Of a stretch of DNA of 64,000 nucleotides, positions 41,411-48,976 are shown one piece after another. The stretch covers positions 1 through 64,000 of the forward strand of contig NZ_AUME01000011.1 of assembly GCF_000430525.1 (NCBI RefSeq), written 5' to 3'. Numbering within the stretch: the first letter of the stretch is position 1; each line of letters starts with the position of its first letter. A model generated the notes under the pieces. That model saw nothing but the letters and a program-made list of their open reading frames with translations, was not told the origin of the DNA and did no database searches. Made by a program: the position numbers and the translations under genes. This DNA comes from Prevotella corporis DSM 18810 = JCM 8529 (lineage in GTDB: Bacteria; Bacteroidota; Bacteroidia; Bacteroidales; Bacteroidaceae).

Positions 41411-43729
41411 TTATCTTCTGCGTCTTTTGCCGCCTTTTGCCGCCTTCGACTTGTTTTTACCAGCAGTTTTTCGAGCCGTTTCGTCAGCCGGGTGATTGTT
41501 GTGGCCCATCTTCCTGTTGGTCTTCTCCTCGTCGTCGTCAGCCAGTGTGAAGTCAAGTTGCTTGCGTTCCAGATTGGCCTTTGCCACTTGGATTCTGATA
41601 GGGTCGCCCAGTTGATAGACATGGTGGCGGCGACGGCCGACAAGACAATAGTTTTTCTCATCGAAGTCGTAATAATCATCGTCCAAATCGCGCATCGGAA
41701 TCATGCCTTCGCAATGGTTTTCGTCAATCTCGGCATAAATTCCGTAGCTCTGTATGCCACTGATATGTGCGTCGAAGCATTCGCCCAAGTGCTCTCCCAT
41801 GAACTCGACCATCTTGTATTTGATGGAGTCGCGTTCGGCATTCTGAGCCACTTGTTCCATGTCAGAGCAATGTTCGCACTGCTCTTCTATGTAATCTTGG
41901 TTGGCTGAGCGCCCGCCTTGTTGGTAACGGGTGATCAGTCGGTGGACCATTGTGTCGGGATAACGGCGGATGGGCGATGTGAAATGGGTGTAATAGTCGA
42001 ATGCCAGACCAAAGTGCCCGATGTTGTGGGTGGTGTATTTTGCCTTCATCATTGACCTCAGGGCAATCGTCTGGATGACTTTCTGCTCCTTTTTGCCCTC
42101 CACTTCGTCCATCAGGGCATTCAGCGCGCGTGCCGTAGCTCCCTTGGTGCTCGACGATTTCAACCTATAGCCGAACTTAGCGGTGAACTGCCTGAGATTT
42201 TCGAACTTCTGTGGGTCGGGATTGTCGTGCACACGGTAGGGCAGAGTCTTGGATTTCTTGCCACGAGCGACCTTCCCTACACTCTGCGCAACATATCGGT
42301 TGGCCAGCAACATGAACTCCTCGATGAGTTTGTTGGCATCCTTCGACACCTTGAAATAGCAGCGTGTGGGCTTGCCTTTCTCATCAATGTCGAAGTGAAG
42401 CTCCTCTGAATCGAACTTCACACTTCCGTTCTTGAAGCGCTGTTTGCGGATAATCTTGGCCAGTCGGTCAAGTGTGATGATTTCTTCGGCGAACTCCCCT
42501 TTGTAGCCACTTGCCCCCGGAGCTGGCGCAGGTTCGCCTTTGCCGTCAATCACTCCGTTGTCCTCAAGCAGTTGCTGAGCTTCCTCATAGGCATAGCGGC
42601 GGTTGCTCTTGATGATGGTATGGACAATGCGATAGCTTTTCACGTTGGCGTCGTCATCAAGGTTGAAGATTACGCTGAAAGTCAGCTTCTCTTCGCCAGG
42701 GCGCAGTGAGCAAACGAAGTTGCAAAGGCGCTCTGGCAGCATTGGGATGGTGCGGTCAACGAGATAGATGGAGGTGGCGCGTTTCTGTGCTTCCTTGTCT
42801 ATGATGTCGCCCTCCTTGACGTAGTGCGACACGTCGGCTATGTGAACACCTACTTCCCATAACCCATTCTCAAGCTTTCGAATAGACAATGCGTCGTCAA
42901 AGTCCTTTGCATCTTTCGGGTCGATGGTGCAAGTCCAGACGTTGCGGAAGTCCTCGCGCTCCGAGAAATCTTTCTCGGTAATCTCTCCGCTGATCTTTTC
43001 GGCGGCATCCTCGACTTTTTTCGGATACTTGTATGGCAGACCGTATTGCGCTAGAATAGTGTTCATTTCCACATCGTTATCTCCTGCGCGTCCAAGCACA
43101 TCGATGACTTCACCGACGAGGTTCTTGTGACTTGCATCGGGCCACTTTGTGATTCTGACCAGTGCACGGTCATCAGTCTGTCCGCCATTTAAAGCCTTCT
43201 TGGGGATGATGATATCGTGAACAAAGAGGTTCTCTTGTGTTACGAGGAATGCAATGTCTGTCTCCACTTGCAGGCGTCCCACGAAAGTTTCCTTCTTCCT
43301 TTGCAGGATTTCGATGACCATTGCCTCCTTGATATGGTTGCGACGCCGTGCAAGGAACTGTACTTTCACACGGTCGCCGTTCAGTGCTGACATAGAGTTT
43401 CGTTCAGAAACGAAGATGGGAGTTCCGCCGTCGTCAGGTTGGAATGAGTTCTTGCCGTTCGATTTCCGAATAAAGACACCCTCTTGCACCTGTCCTTTGG
43501 TGTTGAGCGAATAGGCATATTCGCCCACTTTGGCAAGAAAGTCGTCCCAGGCCATCTCCTCCATGATGTCAATGGCCAGCATTTTCTGTGGATGAGTCGT
43601 CAGTTTCAGGGCGCGGAAGACCTGCTTAAAACTGAAAGTCTCTTCGGGTTGACTCTGGAAAAAGCCCGTCAACTTCTCGTAAAGTTGAGCTTTGTTCAAT
43701 CGTTTTCCACCTTTCTTTTCTTTTCCCAT
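41411..43729 (-). CDS. rnr: ribonuclease R
   Basis: 772 residues from MGKEKKGGKRLNKAQLYEKL at 43729; the 22 extra codons to 43795 overlap the promoter of the neighbouring gene. 3'-5' exoribonuclease of the RNB family that degrades structured RNA. N-terminal winged helix (about 10-75), two cold-shock domains, RNB catalytic core with TIDPKDAKDFDDALSIRKLE (metal-binding Asp cluster, about 275-295) and FTSPIRRYPDTMVHRLI, then an S1 domain and a Lys/Arg-rich tail (KNKSKAAKGGKRRRR). First gene of the minus-strand operon. Confidence 0.93.
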   Translation of the reverse strand: MGKEKKGGKRLNKAQLYEKLTGFFQSQPEETFSFKQVFRALKLTTHPQKMLAIDIMEEMAWDDFLAKVGEYAYSLNTKGQVQEGVFIRKSNGKNSFQPDDGGTPIFVSERNSMSALNGDRVKVQFLARRRNHIKEAMVIEILQRKKETFVGRLQVETDIAFLVTQENLFVHDIIIPKKALNGGQTDDRALVRITKWPDASHKNLVGEVIDVLGRAGDNDVEMNTILAQYGLPYKYPKKVEDAAEKISGEITEKDFSEREDFRNVWTCTIDPKDAKDFDDALSIRKLENGLWEVGVHIADVSHYVKEGDIIDKEAQKRATSIYLVDRTIPMLPERLCNFVCSLRPGEEKLTFSVIFNLDDDANVKSYRIVHTIIKSNRRYAYEEAQQLLEDNGVIDGKGEPAPAPGASGYKGEFAEEIITLDRLAKIIRKQRFKNGSVKFDSEELHFDIDEKGKPTRCYFKVSKDANKLIEEFMLLANRYVAQSVGKVARGKKSKTLPYRVHDNPDPQKFENLRQFTAKFGYRLKSSSTKGATARALNALMDEVEGKKEQKVIQTIALRSMMKAKYTTHNIGHFGLAFDYYTHFTSPIRRYPDTMVHRLITRYQQGGRSANQDYIEEQCEHCSDMEQVAQNAERDSIKYKMVEFMGEHLGECFDAHISGIQSYGIYAEIDENHCEGMIPMRDLDDDYYDFDEKNYCLVGRRRHHVYQLGDPIRIQVAKANLERKQLDFTLADDDEEKTNRKMGHNNHPADETARKTAGKNKSKAAKGGKRRRR

Positions 43730-43775
43730 AGTAAATTGCACTTTGATTATAGACACAAAGTAACAAAAAAGTTTG

Positions 43776-43783
43776 TATCTTTG
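43776..43783 (+). promoter_or_regulatory. -7 promoter box of the epimerase gene
   Basis: TATCTTTG, 22 bases upstream of the ATG at 43805. It lies in the 75-base divergent gap with rnr. Confidence 0.6.
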
Positions 43784-43804
43784 CAAGCGTTTCACATTAT
43801 TTTA

Positions 43805-44845
43805 ATGAAAAAGATTTTAATAACAGGAGCATCGGGGTTCATCGGCTCGTTCATTGTTGAGGAGGCTTTGCGTCTAAATATGGAGACTTGGGCAGCCATT
43901 CGCCCCACTTCCTCGCGCCGATACCTACAGGATTCGCGCATACATTTCATCGAATTGGACTTCTCGTCTGAGGAAAAGCTCCGCCAACAGTTGGAACCGC
44001 ATCAATTCAACTATATCGTCCATGCTGCGGGCGTTACCAAATGTTTGCATAGCGAGGACTTCTATCGCATCAATACTGAGGGTACGAAGAATCTTGTCCA
44101 AGCAGTCAGGTCGCTCGACATGCCCTTGGAACGGTTCGTTTACCTGTCAAGTCTAAGCGTGTTCGGAGCCATCCGCGAGCAACCGCCCTACCATGATATC
44201 AAGGAGGACGACAATCCTAACCCTAATACGGCATACGGCAAGAGCAAGTTGATGGCCGAAAATATTCTTTTCTCGACAGTCGGTGAGGACAAGAGTGACG
44301 GAACGCCAGCCGATGGCTGTGCCAAGTCTTTTCCCTTCGTCATCTTGCGTCCGACGGGCGTTTACGGTCCGCGTGAAAAAGACTATTTTCTCATGGTGAA
44401 ATCCATTAAGGAACACACCGACTTCGCTGTGGGATTCAAGCAGCAGGACATCACTTTTGTGTATGTGAAGGACGTCGTTCAGGCGGTGTTCTTGGCCCTG
44501 CGGAACGGAAAGAGTGGCCGGGCATATTTTCTTTCCGATGGAAAGGTCTATCAGAGCAGCACGTTCAGCAACCTCATACGGGAGCAGCTCGGACATCCTT
44601 GGTGGATTCGTATCACCGCACCGATATGGCTTCTGCGTGTCATCACTTTCGTCGGCGACCTCGTCGGACGGCTCACGGGCAGGCAGACACCGCTCAACAA
44701 CGACAAATACATGATCATGCGACAACGAAACTGGCGCTGTGATATAGGTCCAGCCATCGACGAGTTGGGCTTCCGCCCCGAATATGACCTCGAACGGGGT
44801 GTGAAGGAGACCGTTAAATGGTACAAAGACAACAAATGGATTTAG
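43805..44845 (+). CDS. NAD-dependent epimerase/dehydratase (extended SDR)
   Basis: 346 residues from MKKILITGASGFIGSFIVEE; the longer frame from 43484 runs antisense through rnr. Rossmann NAD site GASGFIGS at 8-15, Asp in IELDFSSEE, HAAGVTK, catalytic Ser in YLSSLSVFG and Tyr/Lys in AYGKSKLMAE (YxxxK). The C-terminal substrate domain has ILRPTGVYGPREKDYF. The substrate is probably a nucleotide sugar or a 3-beta-hydroxy compound, not determinable here. Followed by PAP2 and nicotinamidase genes on the same strand. Confidence 0.87.
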   Translation: MKKILITGASGFIGSFIVEEALRLNMETWAAIRPTSSRRYLQDSRIHFIELDFSSEEKLRQQLEPHQFNYIVHAAGVTKCLHSEDFYRINTEGTKNLVQAVRSLDMPLERFVYLSSLSVFGAIREQPPYHDIKEDDNPNPNTAYGKSKLMAENILFSTVGEDKSDGTPADGCAKSFPFVILRPTGVYGPREKDYFLMVKSIKEHTDFAVGFKQQDITFVYVKDVVQAVFLALRNGKSGRAYFLSDGKVYQSSTFSNLIREQLGHPWWIRITAPIWLLRVITFVGDLVGRLTGRQTPLNNDKYMIMRQRNWRCDIGPAIDELGFRPEYDLERGVKETVKWYKDNKWI

Positions 44846-44985
44846 AAACGCCAAGATGTCAGGAGACTTGAATCGGATTCCTCTGACCGCATACTTGTTC
44901 TGTTAGATGCACGGATGCACAGCCGAATGAGACGGACAGTCGGGCCAAGCAAGACCTCTCCCAATACTTCAGACAACAATCAACT

Positions 44986-46005
44986 ATGCAAGAATTTATA
45001 AAAAAACTTTTTCAACTTGAGAAAAAACCGCTCAAAGGTCTCATGGCACTTGAGTGGGCCATGCTGGCGTACATGCTGTTTACGCTCATCCTCACCTTCT
45101 TCCTTTACACAAAGATGGAGAATCCGCAAGCAATGATTCTCGGACGACTGCGTGTTCTGGCCATGACCGCAGCCCTGTGGCTCGTCTATCGCATCTTTCC
45201 CTGCCGGCTCACCCGTTTTGTGCGCGTCGGAGCGCAGCTGGGGCTTCTGGCATGGTGGTATCCCGACACCTATGAATTCAACCGTCTGTTCCCCAATCTC
45301 GACCACTTGTTTGCGCAATGGGAGCAAAACTGGTTCGGCATGCAACCAGCCCTGCTCTTTTCCAAAGAGTTGCCCGACGTCATTTTCAGCGAACTCTTCG
45401 ACATGGGCTATGCGGCATATTACCCGATGATAGCACTCACCGTTTTCTACTATTTCATCTGGCAGTACAAGGAGTTCGAACGTGTGGCGTTCATCATGCT
45501 CGCATCGTTCTTTATCTATTATGTCATCTTCATTTTCATTCCTGTCGCAGGTCCGACCTTCTACTATAAGGCCGTTGGAATAGAGAAAATTACGGCCGGA
45601 ATTTTCCCCAATATACACGATTACTTCAATCACCATCAGGATTGCTTGCCCAGTCCAGGGTTCACCGATGGCTTTTTCTATCGTCTTGTCGAGGATGCCA
45701 AGGCTGCTGGTGAACGTCCGACGGCTGCTTTTCCCAGCTCACATGTGGGAATCAGCACCATTTGTATGCTCCTGATGTGGCATTCTGGCAACCGGAAGCT
45801 ACTTTGCGCACTCGCTCCGTTCTACTTCTTGCTCTGTTGTGCTACGGTCTATATACAGGCTCATTATCTTGTGGATGCCTTGGCTGGAGTCGTTTCCGCT
45901 CTGTTGGTCTATATCCCGTTGTTCTATTTCAGCCGCAGCATGGTAAAAGTAGAGGAGAAAAAGCGTGTAAGCTCAAAATCAAAACCCCTGAAGTATGGAA
46001 AATAA
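44986..46005 (+). CDS. PAP2-family membrane protein (Aur1/inositolphosphotransferase-like)
   Basis: 339 residues, six to seven membrane helices. PAP2 signature: AAFPSSHVGISTICML (about 244-259) and YIQAHYLVDALAG (about 289-301) hold the His/Asp catalytic pair; GPTFYY (about 190) is the upstream part. The long N-terminus and these motifs resemble inositol-phosphoceramide synthases more than simple phosphatases; Bacteroidetes make sphingolipids, so phospho-headgroup transfer to ceramide is possible but untested. Overlaps the next gene by 11 bases. Confidence 0.8.
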   Translation: MQEFIKKLFQLEKKPLKGLMALEWAMLAYMLFTLILTFFLYTKMENPQAMILGRLRVLAMTAALWLVYRIFPCRLTRFVRVGAQLGLLAWWYPDTYEFNRLFPNLDHLFAQWEQNWFGMQPALLFSKELPDVIFSELFDMGYAAYYPMIALTVFYYFIWQYKEFERVAFIMLASFFIYYVIFIFIPVAGPTFYYKAVGIEKITAGIFPNIHDYFNHHQDCLPSPGFTDGFFYRLVEDAKAAGERPTAAFPSSHVGISTICMLLMWHSGNRKLLCALAPFYFLLCCATVYIQAHYLVDALAGVVSALLVYIPLFYFSRSMVKVEEKKRVSSKSKPLKYGK

Positions 46006-46576
46006 GAGACTACTACTCATCATTGACCCACAAATCGACTTTATCAGCGGAACGCTGCCAGTGCCCAATGCTGGCGAGGCCATGGCGGAACTGGCACGAT
46101 ACGTGGCCAACCAAGGCAGCAACTATGCCACAATCGTTGCGACAACCGACTGGCATCCCTATCACCACATGTCGTTTGCAAGCGAAAACGGACCGTGGCC
46201 AGTGCATTGCGTTCAAAATTCGATCGGGGCAGCTCTTCCCGACGACCTCATAGATGCCTGCAGCAACAGCGGTTGTCCGTTTGTCGTCCTCCGTAAGGGT
46301 AATTCCGCCGATCGTGAGGAGTACTCCATCATGCAGAACGCAGCGTCCGCAGCGCTCCTCGACGAGATAATCGGCAAGGAAGGTATAACGGAGATACACG
46401 TCTGTGGACTGGCTGGAAACATCTGCGTGCTGAACACGCTCAGAGACCTGGTCGGAAAATATGGCAAGGCTATGTTGCGAGTGCTCGCAGATTACGCACC
46501 TTCCCTCGACGACGGAACGGAACTTGCGCAGTATCTCAGCGAGAACGGTATCATGACACTGCGTTCCAGAATGTAA
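45995..46576 (+). CDS. pncA: nicotinamidase (isochorismatase-like hydrolase)
   Basis: 193 residues. Hydrolyses nicotinamide to nicotinate for NAD salvage. D11 of LIIDPQIDF, Lys of VVLRKGN and Cys of CGLAGNICVLNT form the D-K-C triad. The metal site is DWHPYHHMSF (about 50-59) plus WPVHC. The replacement of the usual TD/Y before Cys by GNI is a small deviation. Start codon lies inside the end of the PAP2 gene (11-base overlap), suggesting translational coupling. The stop codon is part of the terminator hairpin. Confidence 0.85.
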   Translation: MENKRLLLIIDPQIDFISGTLPVPNAGEAMAELARYVANQGSNYATIVATTDWHPYHHMSFASENGPWPVHCVQNSIGAALPDDLIDACSNSGCPFVVLRKGNSADREEYSIMQNAASAALLDEIIGKEGITEIHVCGLAGNICVLNTLRDLVGKYGKAMLRVLADYAPSLDDGTELAQYLSENGIMTLRSRM

Positions 46577-46592
46577 TCCATTCTTTTTTTTG
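46568..46592 (+). terminator. intrinsic terminator overlapping the pncA stop codon
   Basis: AGAATG / CATTCT stem whose loop contains the TAA stop, followed by eight T. Confidence 0.6.
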
Positions 46593-46615
46593 TAAAATAA
46601 TTTCACAACCGATTA

Positions 46616-46703
46616 CCGAAAGCTGACCTTTCTCCATGCGATAAGTCAGCTTTTGCGCTTCAATAGCTGACCTATCAGCCAATGATAGCTTATCTTTTAA
46701 AGA
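46616..46703. repeat. 22-base phased palindrome array G
   Basis: Four units at 46616, 46638, 46660 and 46682: GAAAGCTGACCTTTC, GATAAGTCAGCTTTT, AATAGCTGACCTATC and GATAGCTTATCTTTT. It lies in the gap 46577-47195, whose other contents are the pncA terminator, and the promoter and hairpin of the rimP operon. No gene seen. Confidence 0.8.
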
Positions 46704-47127
46704 GCAAGACCTATCCGGCTGGAAGTCAGTGTCTAATGGAAGAAAGTTCTGAAAGATGGGATTGTAAATATTTTTCATGTTTTTCTTATTTCGCTCGGCT
46801 TAGTGATAATCAATCGCTCATTCAACCGCACGTTCACAATTTGGTGATTGCAAATATGATTTCCTACTCTCCATTCATTGCCACCGTCATCAAGGGTAGG
46901 CTCATTTTCCGTTCCTTCATGCCATTTTATTATCCCCCCTTCGGCTAAAAGTGCAAGTCAGATCAGTCATATAGTCCGCAGCGCCCATTCGCTCGCTAAC
47001 ACTTTGTTCTTGAAGGAAAAGTAAAAGCAGACAAGATCAATTACCTGAATCCGCCTTAAACTATTACAATCTAATGAATATTTACGCAAAAATGCGGATT
47101 TTTTTTTGATATTCTCAATTTTATTTG

Positions 47128-47135
47128 TATCTTTG
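47128..47135 (+). promoter_or_regulatory. -7 promoter box of the rimP-nusA-infB operon
   Basis: TATCTTTG, about 60 bases upstream of the rimP start; transcription should begin near 47142. Confidence 0.6.
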
Positions 47136-47148
47136 CAACGTTCAGTGG

Positions 47149-47180
47149 AATGAGGGGCTTTTCGGAAGTCCCTCATTTTT
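47149..47180 (+). terminator. terminator-like hairpin in the rimP leader
   Basis: AATGAGGG / CCCTCATT (47149-47156, 47170-47177) with an inner CTT/GAAG closure, followed by TTTTT. It begins only a few bases after the predicted start of transcription and ends 15 bases before the rimP ATG. It would stop RNA polymerase before the operon, so it is a candidate attenuator. Confidence 0.6.
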
Positions 47181-47195
47181 CATATTAAAACGCGT

Positions 47196-47663
47196 ATGAT
47201 AGATAAAAACGTTGTAAGAAAAATCGTTGACGAGTGGTTAGAGGACAAGGATTATTTTCTCGTTGACATTCAGCTGAGTCCCGACGGCAAGATTGTCGTT
47301 GAAATAGACCATGCCGATGGTGTGTGGATCGAGGACTGCGTAGAATTGAGCAAATTTATAGAGGAACGTCTCTCACGCGACGATGAGGACTACGAGCTTG
47401 AGGTGGGTTCTGCCGGATTGGGGCAACCTTTCAAGGTTCCGCAGCAGTACATCAACTTCATAGGCAAGGAAGTGGAGGTGCTCGACAAGGACGGAAAGAA
47501 AGTGAAGGGCATCCTGAAGAGCGTTGACGGCAACGACTTCGTGGTGTCGGTCAATGAAAAAGTGCAGGTAGAGGGTAAGAAACGTCCAGTGAAGATGGAT
47601 GTTGACCATGCCTACAAAATGGATGAGGTAAAATATACAAAATATATAATAAGTTTCAAGTAA
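47196..47663 (+). CDS. rimP: ribosome maturation factor RimP
   Basis: 155 residues. Assists 30S subunit assembly. N-terminal alpha/beta domain with DIQLSPDGKIVVEIDHADGV and CVELSKFIEERL, family motif LEVGSAGLGQPFKVPQQYIN (the usual EVSSPGLdRPL pattern, here with S-A-G-L), then a C-terminal SH3-like barrel (VEVLDKDGKKVKGILKSVDG). First gene of rimP-nusA-infB, 4 bases before nusA. Confidence 0.92.
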   Translation: MIDKNVVRKIVDEWLEDKDYFLVDIQLSPDGKIVVEIDHADGVWIEDCVELSKFIEERLSRDDEDYELEVGSAGLGQPFKVPQQYINFIGKEVEVLDKDGKKVKGILKSVDGNDFVVSVNEKVQVEGKKRPVKMDVDHAYKMDEVKYTKYIISFK

Positions 47664-47667
47664 AGCT

Positions 47668-48930
47668 ATGGCAGCAAAAAAAGAAGAAGAACGTCCGAAC
47701 ATGATCGAGACTTTCAAGGAGTTTAAAGACACCAAGAGTATCGATCGCACGACGTTGATAAGCGTGCTGGAGGAGAGTTTTCGTAACGTGATTGCCAAGA
47801 ATTTTGGTTCAGATGAGAACTTTGACGTTATCGTCAATCCAGACAAGGGCGACTTTGAAATCTACCGCAACCGTGTCGTTGTTGCAGACGGCGAGGTGCA
47901 GGATGAAAATAAGGAAATCAGCTTGACAGATGCAAGGAAGATAGAGTCGGATTATGAGGTGGGTGAAGAGGTTTCGGAAGAAATCGACTTTGCGAAGTTC
48001 GGCCGTCGTGCCATCCTCAACCTGCGTCAGACCCTCGCATCAAAGGTGCTGGAGCTTGAACACGACTCCCTGTACAATAAATACAAGGATCGTGTGGGGC
48101 AGATCATCTCTGGTGAGGTCTATCAGACATGGAAACGCGAGGTGCTGCTCGTAGATGAGGAGAACAACGAGCTGATTCTGCCAAAGGGCGAGCAGATTCC
48201 GCGCGACATGTATCGCAAGGGCGAGACCATTCGTGCCGTCATCTTGCGTGTTGACAACGAGAACAACAACCCGAAGATTATCCTCTCGCGCACTGCACCG
48301 GAGTTCTTGGAGCGCCTGCTTGAGGCTGAGGTGCCCGAAATCAGCGATGGGCTGATAGCTATCAAGCGCATTGCCCGTATGCCGGGTGAGCGTGCGAAGA
48401 TAGCCGTTGAGAGTTACGACGACCGCATTGACCCCGTGGGTGCATGTGTCGGAGTGCGTGGAAGCCGTGTTCATGGCATTGTACGCGAACTCTGCAACGA
48501 GAACATCGACGTAATCAACTGGACCGACAACACCAAGTTGTTCATTCAGCGCGCATTGTCGCCAGCCAAGGTGAGCAGCCTGATGGTTGACGAGGAGAAT
48601 AAGAGGGCTGAAGTGTATCTGCAGCCAGAAGAAGTGAGTCTGGCAATCGGACGAGGCGGTATGAACATCAAGTTGGCAAGTATGCTGACGGGCTACACCA
48701 TCGACGTGTTCCGCGAGCTCGACGAACAGGAGTCAGAGGAGGATATCTACTTGGATGAGTTCTCTGACGAAATCGACAGTTGGGTTATCGACGCCATCAA
48801 GAACATCGGTCTCGATACAGCTAAGCAAGTACTGAACGCTCCTCGTGAAATGCTGATTGAAAAAGCCGACCTCGAAGAAGAGACGGTGGATAACGTATTG
48901 AACATATTAAAAGCAGAATTTGAGGGTTGA
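47668..48930 (+). CDS. nusA: transcription termination/antitermination factor NusA
   Basis: 420 residues. Binds RNA polymerase and nascent RNA. N-terminal polymerase-binding domain (about 1-130; LISVLEESFRNVIAKNFG region), S1 domain (about 135-205, GQIISGEVYQTWKREVLLVD), then two KH domains (RTAPEFLERLLEAEVPEISD, YDDRIDPVGACVGVRGSRVH, and EEVSLAIGRGGMNIKLASML). A short helical acidic tail (about 350-420) includes one helix-hairpin-helix-like unit. The gene lies in an operon whose leader has a terminator-like hairpin; control by NusA itself is plausible. Confidence 0.94.
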   Translation: MAAKKEEERPNMIETFKEFKDTKSIDRTTLISVLEESFRNVIAKNFGSDENFDVIVNPDKGDFEIYRNRVVVADGEVQDENKEISLTDARKIESDYEVGEEVSEEIDFAKFGRRAILNLRQTLASKVLELEHDSLYNKYKDRVGQIISGEVYQTWKREVLLVDEENNELILPKGEQIPRDMYRKGETIRAVILRVDNENNNPKIILSRTAPEFLERLLEAEVPEISDGLIAIKRIARMPGERAKIAVESYDDRIDPVGACVGVRGSRVHGIVRELCNENIDVINWTDNTKLFIQRALSPAKVSSLMVDEENKRAEVYLQPEEVSLAIGRGGMNIKLASMLTGYTIDVFRELDEQESEEDIYLDEFSDEIDSWVIDAIKNIGLDTAKQVLNAPREMLIEKADLEEETVDNVLNILKAEFEG

Positions 48931-48976
48931 TCGGCAACCGATGAACCTTGCAATCAAAAAAGAAAGATAAATATTA

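Noticed and set aside
43484..43804. N-terminal extension of the epimerase
   Set aside because: It runs antisense through the 5' part of rnr; the Rossmann motif begins right after MKKILITG at 43805.
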